DNA of 64,000 nucleotides from Anaerococcus ihuae (GCF_928368155.1 NZ_CAKMRU010000002.1:124001-188000), one strand, 5' to 3'; counted from the first letter of the stretch, positions 1-10,042 are shown. Translations and numbers: made by a program. Notes: a model not told the origin generated them from the sequence alone.

Positions 1-218
1 TATTATATAAACTTAGTAGTATTAGTAATAGGTAGTGTATATATGTGGATAAGTCTTATAAAGCTTTATTTATAAAGCATAAACTTAAATAATAAGTTTT
101 GGATAAGTTTTTATAAGTAATCCACTTTTCCACACAATCCACAGACCCAAATTTTATTTTTTTAAAGTTAAGCTTATAAACAAGCTTATCCTCAGACTTA
201 TACACAATTTGTGGATAA
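1..218. other. oriC part 1: DnaA-box cluster downstream of dnaA
   Basis: AT-rich non-coding DNA between the dnaA stop and the window edge, where dnaN would be expected. Perfect DnaA boxes (TGTGGATAA or its complement) lie at 44-52 and 210-218. TTATACACA (198-206) and TTTTCCACA (126-134) are one-mismatch boxes. A second box cluster lies on the other side of dnaA, so the origin is probably bipartite, as known for Bacillus oriC. Confidence 0.8.
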
Positions 219-1595
219 CTAGGATTTTATTTCCTTAATTATATCTTCAATTTCTTGTCTAAAATCTTGGTCTTCTTCCATCATATCTTTTATTTTATCA
301 TGGCCGTGCATAATTGTTGTATGGTCCCTGTTAAATTCATTGGCAAGACTTACCAAAGAAATTGACAAGAGATCTCTACAAAGATACATGGCGATTTGTC
401 TTGGCATTACAATTTCTTTTTTTCTAGATTTTCCCCTAAGATCAGACAATTTAACATGGTATCTTTCAGCAACTTTTTTTTGTATATCTTCTGCATCTAT
501 TTTTTTGCTATCCTTGTGAACTCTTGAACTAACTCCAAGTCTTGCATCATCAAGGCTTACATAAGACCTATTATTTGATTTTGCACAGGCAATTGAAGTT
601 GCCAAAGCTCCCTCAAGATCTCTAATATTTGTTTCGATATTTTCTGCAATATATTCCAAAATTTTATAATCTACAACAGCTCCAAGCTCATCTTGTTTTT
701 TTTGTAAAATTGCAACCCTAGTTTCAAAATCAGGCTTTGAAATATCAACAATAATACCCCAACCAAATCGTGAAACAAGCCTATCTTCCAGGTGTTTAAT
801 TTCCTTTGGAGGCCTATCAGAAGAAATTACAATTTGTTTTCCTTGATTGTAAAGGTCCTCGAAAGTGTGGAAAAACTCCTCTTGGGTTCCGGTTTTATTG
901 GCAATAAATTGAATATCATCAATCAAAAGCATATCAACCGAACGGTATTTTTTCCTAAATTCTTCATTTGTATTATTCCTAACAGCAGAAATCATTTCAT
1001 TTGTAAATTTCTCGCTAGAAAGATACATCACATAGCAATCATCTCTTTTTTCAAGAATTTCATGGGCCATTGCCTGCATAAGGTGGGTTTTTCCAAGTCC
1101 ACTTGCTCCATATATAAAAAGAGGATTATAAACTCTCGAAACCTTATAATTAGCCAAATTCTCAGCAACTGATTGACTTGCTGCAAGGGCTAGTTGGTTG
1201 GATTTTCCCTGAACAAAATTTTCAAAAACATTATTTTTTTCAAGAAGTGGTTTTGGATATTTGTTTACATTATTAAGCCTAAGCTGGCCGTTTTCATCAA
1301 CATTTTTGCCAAGACTTAAAATCTCATCATAATTTGGTCCGTCTTTTGCAATAATTTCAAGCTTATAAGCCTTGTTTTCTCTTTTATTAATATCATTTAA
1401 TATAGATTGCAGTTGAGGAACCCAAATTTGGTCAAAAATAAATTTTGTATCATTTTTAGGAATTTCCAAATAAATAGTATCTTCATACTTATTTAAGGGT
1501 TTTAAAATTCCAATCCAAGTTTCATATTGTTGAAGATCTGGAACATTCATTTTCATTTTTTCTTTTAATTCATTAGTTATGTATTCTAGATTCAT
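219..1595 (-). CDS. dnaA: Chromosomal replication initiator DnaA
   Basis: AAA+ ATPase that binds DnaA boxes, melts oriC and loads the helicase. Full length at 458 residues. An N-terminal interaction domain (about 1-80) is followed by the AAA+ core with Walker A GASGLGKT (163-170) and Walker B LLIDDIQF (223-230). The C-terminal helix-turn-helix domain carries the DnaA signature NRDHTTIMHG near residue 430. It is divergent from rpmH. A DnaA box at 1621-1629 overlaps a plausible promoter (TTGAAA complement at 1640-1645, TAATAT complement at 1618-1623, 16-bp spacer), suggesting autoregulation. The ATG start is preceded by a modest GAAAGAGAG ribosome site. Confidence 0.98.
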   Translation of the reverse strand: MNLEYITNELKEKMKMNVPDLQQYETWIGILKPLNKYEDTIYLEIPKNDTKFIFDQIWVPQLQSILNDINKRENKAYKLEIIAKDGPNYDEILSLGKNVDENGQLRLNNVNKYPKPLLEKNNVFENFVQGKSNQLALAASQSVAENLANYKVSRVYNPLFIYGASGLGKTHLMQAMAHEILEKRDDCYVMYLSSEKFTNEMISAVRNNTNEEFRKKYRSVDMLLIDDIQFIANKTGTQEEFFHTFEDLYNQGKQIVISSDRPPKEIKHLEDRLVSRFGWGIIVDISKPDFETRVAILQKKQDELGAVVDYKILEYIAENIETNIRDLEGALATSIACAKSNNRSYVSLDDARLGVSSRVHKDSKKIDAEDIQKKVAERYHVKLSDLRGKSRKKEIVMPRQIAMYLCRDLLSISLVSLANEFNRDHTTIMHGHDKIKDMMEEDQDFRQEIEDIIKEIKS

Positions 1596-2295
1596 CGTAC
1601 AAGCTCTCTTTCATAAAATATTATCCACATAAAACAAAGTTTCAAATTTAAATGAGTTAAGTATATTTTTTGATTTATCCACAAATTTTGGATAAGTTGT
1701 GGATAAGTTTGATGTGGATAAGATAAATCCCTATTTTTACAAATAATACTAGAGTAAAAATTTTTAAATAATAGATTTATAGAAATTTATCCACAAAAAA
1801 AATCTATAAATCAATAAAAAATTGAATTATCATCATCTTTTACACAAGAGATTATACACTAATATAGCCGTTTTGTAAAGTTATCCACAAATTGTTGATA
1901 AGTTTTGGATAAGATAAAAAAAATTAAATTTAGGAATATTAAAACTATGTGGATATTGTGGATATCTTGATAAAATATGTAAATTTGTAAATACTTTTAT
2001 GTATAAATCATTATTTTAATTGATTTGTAAAAAATTTTTTTCAAAAAAGTAAAAATTTATGCATATAAAAACCTATAAAAAGTCATTGTGGATAAAATAT
2101 AATTAAAAATACTTATCCACAAAGAAATAAAAATTTAAATTTGGTGGATATTTGTATAAGTTTGTTTTTTATTTTTATAATTAATCAATTGATGATTTTA
2201 GAAAATTTAGAAAATCTTACTTGTTTATTTTTTGATTTTTCTTTATTTCTGATAGTAAAATCTTATTTTAAATTTTGCATTTTTTCTTTAAAACC
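1596..2295. other. oriC part 2: DnaA boxes and AT-rich unwinding region
   Basis: About 700 bp of non-coding DNA between divergent dnaA and rpmH. Perfect DnaA boxes occur at 1621-1629, 1675-1683, 1698-1706, 1713-1721, 1787-1795, 1881-1889, 2087-2095 and 2113-2121, in both orientations. Near matches TGTGGATAT lie at 1948-1956 and 1957-1965. Stretches around 1965-2085 and 2160-2290 are almost pure A/T and could be the unwinding element. Box clustering shows the function; the exact melting site is inference. Confidence 0.9.
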
Positions 2296-2324
2296 TTGAC
2301 TTTATACCATTATTTAAATATAAT
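2296..2324 (+). promoter_or_regulatory. Promoter of rpmH-rnpA
   Basis: TTGACT (2296-2301) and TATAAT (2319-2324) are separated by 17 bp, a near-consensus housekeeping sigma promoter, 34 bp before the rpmH start. Confidence 0.8.
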
Positions 2325-2357
2325 AAAAGACAGCGTAAAATAATAGGAGGTGATAAT

Positions 2358-2492
2358 ATGAAGAGAACTTATCAACCAAATAGAAGAAAAAGAAAAAAAG
2401 ACCATGGCTTTAGAAAAAGAATGTCAACTCCCGCTGGAAGAAGAGTATTAAAATCCAGAAGACAAAAGGGAAGAAAGAAATTATCTGCATAA
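2358..2492 (+). CDS. rpmH: Ribosomal protein L34
   Basis: A 44-residue, strongly basic protein starting [12 protein letters not shown] and containing the family pattern [16 protein letters not shown]34 is a small component of the 50S subunit. The ATG follows the strong ribosome site AGGAGGTG. It is the first gene of the conserved rpmH-rnpA-yidD-yidC-jag run that borders oriC in Firmicutes. Confidence 0.98.
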   Translation: MKRTYQPNRRKRKKDHGFRKRMSTPAGRRVLKSRRQKGRKKLSA

Positions 2493-2493
2493 T

Positions 2494-2514
2494 AAAAAAG
2501 CTGCGGCTTTTTTA
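2494..2514 (+). terminator. Hairpin terminator after rpmH
   Basis: AAAAAAGC (2494-2501) and GCTTTTTT (2506-2513) pair around a TGCG loop and end in a T run. It probably reduces read-through so that L34 is made in excess over RnpA. Confidence 0.7.
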
Positions 2515-2548
2515 TATTGTAGGTAGATAAAAGTTAGGTTTTATTCTA

Positions 2549-2899
2549 ATGGAAAAACAATTTAGTTTAAGAAAGAATGTAGACTTTGAAAGAGTTTATA
2601 AAAAATCTAAGCACTACTACAATAGAGATTTTACCGTTTTTATTAAAAATAACGGTGTAAATAGTCCAAGGTTTGGCTTTTCTATTTCTAAAAAAATAGG
2701 TAAGGCCAACCAAAGAAACAAACTTAAAAGAAGACTTAGGTCAATAGTTTATGAAAATTATAGGAATATTAATAATGTTGATATAATTATTATTCCAAAA
2801 AGACACACTACAGATTTTACTTATCAAAAACTTAAATCTTCTTTAGGACATGTACTTAATAAAGCCTTTAAGGATAAGAAAATTAGATATGTTAAATAA
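2549..2899 (+). CDS. rnpA: Ribonuclease P protein component
   Basis: Basic 116-residue protein that binds the RNase P RNA and helps mature tRNA 5' ends. The family RNR region is visible: FGFSISKKIGKANQRNKLKRRLR-like residues around 42-65, with the N-terminal LRKNVDFERVYKK pattern also typical. It lies between rpmH and yidD, the conserved order, and its last codons overlap the yidD start. Confidence 0.96.
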   Translation: MEKQFSLRKNVDFERVYKKSKHYYNRDFTVFIKNNGVNSPRFGFSISKKIGKANQRNKLKRRLRSIVYENYRNINNVDIIIIPKRHTTDFTYQKLKSSLGHVLNKAFKDKKIRYVK

Positions 2900-3101
2900 A
2901 CTTTTTCTAATATTAATTAGATTTTATCAATTGTTTATTTCTCCACTATTAGGCTCTGGAAAATGTAAATATTATCCTACTTGTAGCCAATATGCCATTG
3001 ACTGTTTTAAAAAGTATAATTTTTTAAAAGCCTTTTTTAAGGCTTGTTGGAGAATTCTAAGGTGCAATCCTTTTTCTAAAGGAGGATACGATCCAGCCTA
3101 G
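2889..3101 (+). CDS. yidD: Membrane protein insertion efficiency factor YidD
   Basis: Small (70 residues) YidD protein, which sits at the membrane and assists YidC-dependent insertion. Family signatures are FYQLFISPLLG, CKYYPTCSQYA and the tail GGYDP, with the three conserved cysteines (C in CKYYPTC, C in CNPF). An upstream in-frame start at 2850 exists, but the conserved N-terminus begins at 2889 (MLNKLFLILIRFYQ), so I use that. It overlaps rnpA by 11 bp, indicating coupling. Confidence 0.93.
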   Translation: MLNKLFLILIRFYQLFISPLLGSGKCKYYPTCSQYAIDCFKKYNFLKAFFKACWRILRCNPFSKGGYDPA

Positions 3102-3142
3102 CAATTGATTTTTTATATTTACACTAGAGATTAGGAGAGATA

Positions 3143-3901
3143 ATGTTAAGTTTTATAGCACAAATTTTGGGTAGCCTAATGAAACTTATTTATGATTCTT
3201 TGGTAAACAATTTTACTGAGCCATCTAATATGAGTTTTTATGCTATCTCAATTATTTTAATGACAGTTTTGGTATCATTAATTACAATACCAATGACTAT
3301 GAACCAACAAAAACAAGCGGCAAAAAGTGGAGAAATTCAACCAAAAGTTGAAGAAATAAAGAAAAAATATGCCTATGACCCTCAAATAATGCAACAAAAA
3401 ATGCAACAATTATATAAAGAAGAAGGAGTAGGACCTGGAATTTCTTCTTGCTTGGTTATGATTTTCCAACTTTTAATACTTTTATCCTTATATAGGGTAA
3501 TTCAAAATCCTGATAAATTTGTTTTTGCTGGAAATATGCATGCAATCAGAGATGATTTTTTGTGGGTACCAACCCTTTCTAAGGCAGATCCCTTATTTTA
3601 TGGTTTGCCACTTTTGACAAGTATAAGCCAATTAGGTGTTCAAATATTTACAATGAAAACTTCACCTCAAGGTCAAGTTCAAAATACTCCAGGAATGGGT
3701 TCTATGAACAATATGCTCTTGGCTATGCCAGTTGTTTATTATTTTGTTTTTAGAAATCTTCCTGCAGGTTTGCCACTATATTGGACAACAAGTTCACTTG
3801 CAAGACTTATAATCCTTGGAGGACAATATTTGATTGGCCTTAAAAAAAGAGATAAAGAGGAAGAAGATGAAAAGATCAATAGTAAAAACAGCCAAAACTA
3901 A
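3143..3901 (+). CDS. yidC: Membrane protein insertase YidC/OxaA
   Basis: Inserts and folds membrane proteins with or without SecYEG. The 252-residue length fits the Gram-positive form lacking the large periplasmic domain. Hydrophobic segments lie at about 30-55, 95-120, 150-170 and 190-230, and a charged cytoplasmic loop KQAAKSGEIQPKVEEIKKKY follows the first core helix as in the family. The C-tail is basic and acidic. There is no clear lipobox at the N-terminus, unlike many SpoIIIJ-type homologues. Ribosome site TTAGGAGAG precedes the ATG. The end overlaps khpB. Confidence 0.95.
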   Translation: MLSFIAQILGSLMKLIYDSLVNNFTEPSNMSFYAISIILMTVLVSLITIPMTMNQQKQAAKSGEIQPKVEEIKKKYAYDPQIMQQKMQQLYKEEGVGPGISSCLVMIFQLLILLSLYRVIQNPDKFVFAGNMHAIRDDFLWVPTLSKADPLFYGLPLLTSISQLGVQIFTMKTSPQGQVQNTPGMGSMNNMLLAMPVVYYFVFRNLPAGLPLYWTTSSLARLIILGGQYLIGLKKRDKEEEDEKINSKNSQN

Positions 3902-4757
3902 AGATGAAGCTATTAATTTAGCTTTAAAAGAAATTAATAAAAATATTGATGAAGTTGATGTTGAAGTTATAGAAGAAGAATCAAGTGGATTTTTGGGTTT
4001 AATTGGTCAAAAAAATGCTGTTGTAAGAATTTCTTATGAAGAAGATATTCAAGAAGGAATTGATTCTTTAATGAAAGAAATTGAAGAAGATAGCAAAAAA
4101 GAACTTGAAGAAGAATTTAATCTTGAAGAATTATCAGAAAAAATTGAAGAAGAAAATTCTTTTGAAGTTGACCATGATGAAGACGAAAAAAATTCAAATG
4201 AAGATTTAGATATAGAAGAAATAAATGAATCTTTTGATCAAAATATTAAAGAAGAATCAGTAGATGAAACAGAAGATGATGATCAAAAAGAAGATGAAGT
4301 TAGCCTTTACTATAAGGCAAAAGATTTGTTAGAAGAAATTCTAAAACAAATGCACTTTGAAGATATTAAAGTTATTGGAAATCTTGAAGATAATATTATT
4401 AAGCTTGATGCAAAAATTGATCCAAAAGATACCGGTATTGTTATAGGTAAAAACGGAAGGACTCTTGATGCAATTGAAACTGTAATAAGAAAAATTATCA
4501 AGGCTAGATCAAATAAAGTTAAGCTTAATATTGATATAAATAACTACAAGAAAAGACGCGATGAAAAAATCGTAATGCTAGCTGATAATGCTTGTAAAAA
4601 AGTTTTAAAAACTAGAAAAAGTTGGAATTTAAAATATATGAATTCCTATGAAAGAAGACTTGCTCACGAGCAAATTTCAAAATATGACAAGCTTGACTCT
4701 CACTCAGAAGGAGTTGAGCCAAAAAGATTTGTTGTAGTTGATTATAAATTAGATTAA
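3867..4757 (+). CDS. khpB: RNA-binding protein KhpB (Jag/EloR)
   Basis: RNA-binding protein of the KhpA-KhpB complex, linked in Firmicutes to cell elongation. Layout in 296 residues: Jag-N domain (about 1-52), a very acidic Glu/Asp-rich linker (about 60-150), a KH domain with GIVIGKNGRTLDAIE (near 190-205), and an R3H domain with NSYERRLAHEQI. The start at 3867 is chosen over an upstream in-frame ATG at 3834 because GAGGAAGA lies just before it and the Jag-N domain starts there. It overlaps the end of yidC. Confidence 0.93.
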   Translation: MKRSIVKTAKTKDEAINLALKEINKNIDEVDVEVIEEESSGFLGLIGQKNAVVRISYEEDIQEGIDSLMKEIEEDSKKELEEEFNLEELSEKIEEENSFEVDHDEDEKNSNEDLDIEEINESFDQNIKEESVDETEDDDQKEDEVSLYYKAKDLLEEILKQMHFEDIKVIGNLEDNIIKLDAKIDPKDTGIVIGKNGRTLDAIETVIRKIIKARSNKVKLNIDINNYKKRRDEKIVMLADNACKKVLKTRKSWNLKYMNSYERRLAHEQISKYDKLDSHSEGVEPKRFVVVDYKLD

Positions 4758-4766
4758 TCGAAAGGA

Positions 4767-4782
4767 TGTTTCACGTGAAACA
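4767..4782. promoter_or_regulatory. parS: parS site 1, also a terminator-like hairpin
   Basis: Perfect 16-bp palindrome TGTTTCACGTGAAACA, identical to the ParB-binding consensus known from Bacillus. It follows the khpB stop and is extended to GATGTTTCAC/GTGAAACATC followed by eight T residues, so the same DNA can also fold as an intrinsic terminator. Confidence 0.93.
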
Positions 4783-4866
4783 TCTTTTTTTATTGGTAAA
4801 ATTAATGTATAATATGGAAAGAATGTTTATGTCAAAGGTAAGCAGTCATTTTAGAAAGGATGAATT

Positions 4867-6231
4867 ATGAGTGAATCTACAATAGCAGCAATTTCTACAC
4901 CACAAGGAAGTGGTGGTATATCTATAGTTCGTATGAGTGGCGATAAATCTTTTGACATTATTAAAAAGATTTTTAAACCAATAAATAATAGACCTTTAGA
5001 TAGAGAAAAAGATAATAGAATGATGAGATATGGCCATATAGAAAAAAATGGGCGTATTTTTGATGAAGTTATGGTCAATTTTATGAAAGGACCAAATACC
5101 TATACTAGAGAAGATATTTGTGAGATAAATTGTCACGGATCTATGATTTCTGTAAGAGATATTTTAAATTTGCTTTTGGATTTAGGTTGTGAACTTGCAG
5201 ATAGGGGAGAATTTACCAAAAGAGCATTCCTTAATGGAAGAATAGATTTATCCCAAGCTGAGGCAGTTTTAGATATTATAAACTCAACAAATGAGCTTTC
5301 TCAAGAGCAAGGATTAAAACAATTATCTGGATTATTGAGAGAAAAAATTGAAGAAATTAGAAAAATTGAGCTTGAAGCCCTATCAAGAATTGAATATTCT
5401 ATAAATTTCACAGAAGATGGGGAAGACTTGCCTTTGGATAATATTGTTGAATATATGGATATGGCCTATGATGAAATAAAAAAACTTCTATCAACGGCAA
5501 ACAAAGGAAAGCTTGTAAAAGATGGAATTGAAACAACAATAATTGGAAAGCCAAATGTTGGAAAATCTTCTCTATTAAATGTTTTATTAAATGAAAACAG
5601 AGCGATTGTTACAGATATTCCTGGAACAACTAGAGATTCTATAACAGAATATATAAATCTTGGAAATTTGACCTTAAAAATAAATGATACGGCAGGAATC
5701 AGAGAAACCCACGATGAAGTTGAAAAAATTGGGGTTCAAAGATCAAAAGACTTGGCAAAAGATTCTGATCTTATAATAGCAATTTTCGATAAATCTAGAA
5801 AACTTGACGATGAAGATAAGATAATTTTAGATTTATTAAAGGGAAAAAACTCCATAATAATTTTAAATAAGACAGATTTAGATGGAAAAATTTCAAAAGA
5901 TGATTTTGATAAGTCATTAAAAATTATAGAAACATCTATGATTTCACGTGATGGAATCGACAAGTTAGAAGGGGCAATTTTTGAAATTTTTGATTCAAAA
6001 GAATTAAATAAGGAATCTTTGATGATTACAAATCTTAGACACGAAAGATTATTAAATTCTTCAATGGAAAATTTGAAATCATCATTAAATGATATAAAAG
6101 CATATGTTCCAATAGATTGTGTAGAAGTTGATTTAAGAGCTTCTTATGATGATTTGGGCCTTATAATTGGAGAAACTGTTTCAGATGAGATAATGGATAA
6201 AGTATTTAGGGAGTTTTGTGTTGGAAAATAA
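4867..6231 (+). CDS. mnmE: tRNA modification GTPase MnmE
   Basis: With MnmG it makes the cmnm5U34 wobble modification. The 454-residue protein has the N-terminal folate-binding domain (about 1-118), a helical domain, and an inserted G domain with G1 GKPNVGKSS (near 221-229), G3 DTAG and G4 NKTDL. It ends in FCVGK, keeping the catalytic C-terminal cysteine motif CxGK. Ribosome site AGAAAGGATG precedes the ATG. Its end overlaps mnmG, the usual coupled pair. Confidence 0.97.
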   Translation: MSESTIAAISTPQGSGGISIVRMSGDKSFDIIKKIFKPINNRPLDREKDNRMMRYGHIEKNGRIFDEVMVNFMKGPNTYTREDICEINCHGSMISVRDILNLLLDLGCELADRGEFTKRAFLNGRIDLSQAEAVLDIINSTNELSQEQGLKQLSGLLREKIEEIRKIELEALSRIEYSINFTEDGEDLPLDNIVEYMDMAYDEIKKLLSTANKGKLVKDGIETTIIGKPNVGKSSLLNVLLNENRAIVTDIPGTTRDSITEYINLGNLTLKINDTAGIRETHDEVEKIGVQRSKDLAKDSDLIIAIFDKSRKLDDEDKIILDLLKGKNSIIILNKTDLDGKISKDDFDKSLKIIETSMISRDGIDKLEGAIFEIFDSKELNKESLMITNLRHERLLNSSMENLKSSLNDIKAYVPIDCVEVDLRASYDDLGLIIGETVSDEIMDKVFREFCVGK

Positions 6232-8131
6232 TAAGTTAGAAAATAAGAAATATATTGACGAGTCCTACGATATTGTAGTTGTAGGTGCAGGTCATGCAGG
6301 TTGTGAAGCTGCTCTTGCATCAGCAAGGCTTGGTTTTAAAACTTTGGTTCTTACTACAAGCATGGAATCTGTGGCAGATATGCCTTGTAATCCAAATATT
6401 GGAGGAACTGGAAAGGGACATATTGTAAGAGAAATTGATGCTTTGGGTGGAGAGATGGCAATAAATATTGATAAGACCTTCATCCAATCAAGAATGTTAA
6501 ATACTTCAAAGGGACCTGCAGTTCACTCTCTTAGAGTTCAAGCTGATAAGATCAAATATCATCAAGAGATGAAAAAAACTCTCGAAAATCAAGAAAATCT
6601 TGATCTATTTGAACAAGAAGTAGACAAAATAAATATAGAAGATGGAAAAATAAAAAGTGTTGAAACAATCCAAGGGGCAATTTTCCCAACAAAAGCTTGT
6701 GTAATTTGTACAGGAACATATTTAAATGGAAAGATTTTGATGGGAGATTTTCAAAAAACATCAGGTCCTCACGGACTTTCTGCAGCAACCCATCTATCAG
6801 ATAGTCTAGAAGATTTAGGTTTTTCATTAAGACGTTTTAAAACTGGAACTCCAGCAAGAGTTGACAAAAAAAGTATTGATTTATCAAAAACTGAAATCCA
6901 AAAAGGTGATGAAAATATAGTTGCTTTTTCATTTTTAAATGAAGAAAAAGATTTTTCTGATAAAAAACAAGAATCTTGCTATTTAACCTACACAACAGAA
7001 AAAACTAAAGAAATAATTATGGAAAATTTGGAAAGATCACCTATGTATGGGGGACTTGTAAAAGGAATTGGACCAAGATATTGCCCATCAATTGAAGATA
7101 AAATGGTAAGATTTCCAGATAGGGACATCCATCAAGTTTTTATAGAACCAGAAAGCTTATCAACAGATGAAATGTATATTCAAGGAGTTTCATCAACTCT
7201 TCCTCAAGAAGTTCAAAAAGAATTTTATAAAACCATAGAAGGACTAGAAAATTGTAAAATAATTAGACCTGCCTATGGAATTGAATATGATTGTTTGGAT
7301 TCTACAAATTTAAAAAGGAGCTTAGAGTCAAAAGAAATTGAAAATCTATTTTTTGCAGGTCAAATAAATGGATCAAGTGGCTATGAAGAGGCAGCAGGAC
7401 AAGGTCTTATTGCAGGAATTAATGCAGCTTTGAAATTAAGAGGAGAAAAACCTCTCATCTTAGATAGGTCAGATGCATATATTGGAGTTTTGATTGATGA
7501 TTTGGTTACCAAGGGAACAAATGAACCTTACAGAATGATGACTTCAAGGTGTGAATATAGACTTACCATGAGACAAGATAATGCTGATTTTAGACTAACT
7601 GAAAAGGGTCATGAAATTGGTCTTGTAACAGATGAACGTTATGAAAAAATGCTAAGAAAAAGAGAGAATATTGACAAAGAGATAGATAGGCTAAAAAATA
7701 TAATGATAAGTCCAAACAAGGAAAATAATGAAATTTTGGAAAAAATTGGATCTAGTCCACTAAAAACAGGATACACCTTATTCGATTTAATAAAAAGACC
7801 AGAACTAACTTATAAAAAACTTGGAATTTTGGATCCGGATAGGCCATCTCTTCCAAAATTCCAACAAATTCAAGTCCAAACTGAAATAAAATACCAAGGC
7901 TATATCAAAAAACAAATGGCAGATATAGGAAAATTCAAAAAACTTGAAAATAAAAAATTAGACCATGATTTAGATTACAGCAAAATAAAGGGACTTAAAA
8001 AAGAATCAGCAGAAAAATTAAACAAAATAAAACCAGATTCAATAGGTCAAGCCTCAAGAATTTCTGGTGTATCTCCTGCTGATATAAATGTTTTGCTAAT
8101 TAGATTAAAAGCAGGTGAGTTGAATGGATAA
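6218..8131 (+). CDS. mnmG: tRNA uridine-5-carboxymethylaminomethyl synthase MnmG (GidA)
   Basis: FAD-dependent partner of MnmE in wobble-uridine modification. The FAD-binding motif [10 protein letters not shown] lies near residue 22-31, and GidA signatures [17 protein letters not shown] and [12 protein letters not shown] are present. Length 637, normal for the family. The start is GTG at 6218, inside mnmE; a TTG at 6221 is equally possible because AGGGAG (6208-6213) suits either. It overlaps rsmG by 8 bp. Confidence 0.96.
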   Translation: MLENNKLENKKYIDESYDIVVVGAGHAGCEAALASARLGFKTLVLTTSMESVADMPCNPNIGGTGKGHIVREIDALGGEMAINIDKTFIQSRMLNTSKGPAVHSLRVQADKIKYHQEMKKTLENQENLDLFEQEVDKINIEDGKIKSVETIQGAIFPTKACVICTGTYLNGKILMGDFQKTSGPHGLSAATHLSDSLEDLGFSLRRFKTGTPARVDKKSIDLSKTEIQKGDENIVAFSFLNEEKDFSDKKQESCYLTYTTEKTKEIIMENLERSPMYGGLVKGIGPRYCPSIEDKMVRFPDRDIHQVFIEPESLSTDEMYIQGVSSTLPQEVQKEFYKTIEGLENCKIIRPAYGIEYDCLDSTNLKRSLESKEIENLFFAGQINGSSGYEEAAGQGLIAGINAALKLRGEKPLILDRSDAYIGVLIDDLVTKGTNEPYRMMTSRCEYRLTMRQDNADFRLTEKGHEIGLVTDERYEKMLRKRENIDKEIDRLKNIMISPNKENNEILEKIGSSPLKTGYTLFDLIKRPELTYKKLGILDPDRPSLPKFQQIQVQTEIKYQGYIKKQMADIGKFKKLENKKLDHDLDYSKIKGLKKESAEKLNKIKPDSIGQASRISGVSPADINVLLIRLKAGELNG

Positions 8132-8753
8132 ATTTATCAAATATCAAGAAATGTTGATTGAAACAAACAAAAAATTTAATCTAACAAGCATTGATGATCC
8201 AGATCAAATAAAAATAAAACATTTCGAGGATTCCCTTACCATAAAAAATTATATTAATAAGGGAATGAAAGTTTTAGATATTGGATCAGGGGCTGGTTTT
8301 CCTGGAATTCCCTTAAGAATAGAAAAAGATTTCGACTTAACCTTGATTGATTCAGTAAATAAAAAAGTAAACTTTATGAATGAAGTAATAGAAGAGTTAA
8401 AACTAGATAACACAAGGGCAATTCACGTAAGAGCAGAAGATTATGCAAAAGAACACAGGGAAGAATTCGATTTAGTAATTTCAAGAGCTGTTGCGAATCT
8501 ATCAACACTATTGGAGTACTCCCTACCATTTTTAAAAGTTGGTGGGATTTTTATAGCTATGAAGGGTCCAAAAGCAGAAGAAGAATATAAAGATGCTCAA
8601 AATGCCTTAAAAATATTGGGTGGAGAGCTTATTAATATAGATACCATCGACTTACATGGAAATACTAGAAAAAATATTTTGATAAAAAAGGTAAGGTCAA
8701 CAAAAAAGAAATATCCTAGAGGAAAAAATCAAGCGAAAAAAAATCCATTATAA
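8124..8753 (+). CDS. rsmG: 16S rRNA (guanine527-N7) methyltransferase RsmG
   Basis: SAM-dependent methylation of G527 in 16S rRNA. The SAM-binding loop [15 protein letters not shown] (near 50-65) and the family segment [17 protein letters not shown] are present. The C-terminal tail is strongly basic. At 209 residues it is slightly shorter than many homologues. It is the last gene of the mnmE-mnmG-rsmG unit and is followed at once by a parS/terminator. Confidence 0.95.
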   Translation: MDKFIKYQEMLIETNKKFNLTSIDDPDQIKIKHFEDSLTIKNYINKGMKVLDIGSGAGFPGIPLRIEKDFDLTLIDSVNKKVNFMNEVIEELKLDNTRAIHVRAEDYAKEHREEFDLVISRAVANLSTLLEYSLPFLKVGGIFIAMKGPKAEEEYKDAQNALKILGGELINIDTIDLHGNTRKNILIKKVRSTKKKYPRGKNQAKKNPL

Positions 8754-8766
8754 TAAAAAGAAAAAA

Positions 8767-8782
8767 TGTTTCACGTGAAACA
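8767..8782. promoter_or_regulatory. parS: parS site 2, also a terminator-like hairpin
   Basis: Second perfect TGTTTCACGTGAAACA. Flanking AAAAAA and TTTTTTT extend the palindrome and supply the T tract, so it doubles as the presumed terminator of the rsmG unit, 14 bp after the stop. Confidence 0.93.
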
Positions 8783-8827
8783 TTTTTTTATTGATTTATG
8801 TTATACTATTATAAGAAAAGAGGTTTT

Positions 8828-10042
8828 ATGAAAGCACAAATTTTTTCAGTTGGTACGGAAATATTGTTAGGAAATATTACCGACACCAATTCGCAATTTA
8901 TAGCAAGAAAACTTACAGAATTTGGTATAGACGTATATAAAATGGCAACTGTTGGAGATAATTTCGAAAGATTATATAAGGCTTTGAAAGATGCTTTGGG
9001 AAAAGTTGACTATATTTTTGTAACAGGAGGCCTTGGACCTACTGAAGATGATATTAGCAAGGAAGTTGCTATAAAAGTATTGGGAAAAGAAAAACAAGTA
9101 GTAGTTGATGAAAGATCTAAAAAAAGGCTTGAAGATTATTTTTATAAAAAGAAAAAAGCCATGAATGTAAATTTAAAGCAAGCAAAATTTCCAAAAGATG
9201 CAATAATTTTAGATAATGATCGAGGGACTGCTCCAGGATGCATAATGGGGGATGAAACAAAAATAATTTTACTACCAGGACCTCCGAGAGAAATGGAATA
9301 TATGTTTGAAAATAAACTTACTACTTATTTAAAAAAAGATGCTGTAATAAAATCTAAAAATTTGAGGATTGGACTTTTGGGAGAATGGGATATGGCAAAT
9401 AGGATAGATTTGTCATCGGCTAATCCAACAATTTCTCCTTATTTTGATAATGAAGGTGGATTTTTAAGAATTACTGTCAAGGCTGAAAGCGATAAAGAAG
9501 CTCAAAAACTATTAGATGAAAAAGAAAAAGAAGTGAAAAAAGTCTTTAAAAATCTTTTGATATCTGACGATGGTCTTAAAAAAGAAGAGACTTTGATAAA
9601 TTTACTTAGAAAAAGAAGTGAAAAAGTTTCAACAACAGAATCTGTGACAGGAGGATTAATTGCTTCATCAATAATTGATATTAGTGGTGCAAGCGATGTG
9701 ATAGAAGAATCTTACATTACTTATTCTGATAGAATTAAGGAAAAGATTTTGAATGTTTCACGTGAAACACTTAATAAATATAGTGCAGTAAGCTTTGAGT
9801 GCGCAGATGAGATGGTTGAAGGCTTGTATAAAAAGACAAATTCTGATCTTTGTATAGCTACAACAGGATATGCTCATAAAGGACTTGTTTTTTTGGCTAT
9901 AAAATATAAGGATCAAAAAATGATAAAAAAATTTCAATTTGCATCCGATAGGAACAAGGCAAGACTTTTTGCAAAAAATAGGGCTTTGGACCTTACTATT
10001 TTAATGATGAGAGGTGAATATGAAGACAATATCGATATTTAA
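8828..10042 (+). CDS. cinA: CinA: competence/damage-inducible protein, NMN amidohydrolase family
   Basis: Two-domain CinA of 404 residues. The N-terminal MoCF-biosynthesis-type domain (about 1-170) has SVGTEILLGNITDTNSQ and VTGGLGPTEDD. The C-terminal PncC-like domain (about 250-400) has TTESVTGGLIAS; related proteins deamidate NMN. In Firmicutes cinA is often linked to recA, but here it is placed directly before parA, whose start it overlaps. The start at 8828 follows AAGAGG; an upstream in-frame ATG (8798) is rejected. A perfect parS site is embedded at codons 310-314 (reads NVSRET). Confidence 0.93.
   Translation: MKAQIFSVGTEILLGNITDTNSQFIARKLTEFGIDVYKMATVGDNFERLYKALKDALGKVDYIFVTGGLGPTEDDISKEVAIKVLGKEKQVVVDERSKKRLEDYFYKKKKAMNVNLKQAKFPKDAIILDNDRGTAPGCIMGDETKIILLPGPPREMEYMFENKLTTYLKKDAVIKSKNLRIGLLGEWDMANRIDLSSANPTISPYFDNEGGFLRITVKAESDKEAQKLLDEKEKEVKKVFKNLLISDDGLKKEETLINLLRKRSEKVSTTESVTGGLIASSIIDISGASDVIEESYITYSDRIKEKILNVSRETLNKYSAVSFECADEMVEGLYKKTNSDLCIATTGYAHKGLVFLAIKYKDQKMIKKFQFASDRNKARLFAKNRALDLTILMMRGEYEDNIDI
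9754..9769. promoter_or_regulatory. parS: parS site 3, inside cinA coding sequence
   Basis: Perfect TGTTTCACGTGAAACA within the cinA reading frame, encoding the residues NVSRET-like in the C-terminal domain. It has no T tract, so only a segregation role is expected. It lies 250 bp before parA. Confidence 0.9.

Noticed and set aside
792-1172. Open frame of 126 codons on plus within dnaA
   Set aside because: It is antisense to the conserved AAA+ region of dnaA, with no ribosome site or family features.
4141-4290. Acidic low-complexity stretch in khpB as a possible insertion
   Set aside because: Variable acidic linkers between Jag-N and KH are normal in this family, and base use matches the rest of the gene.
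5939-5954. TTTCACGTGA core inside mnmE, resembling parS
   Set aside because: Only the central ten bases match; the outer bases of the 16-bp parS consensus do not, so it is probably chance.
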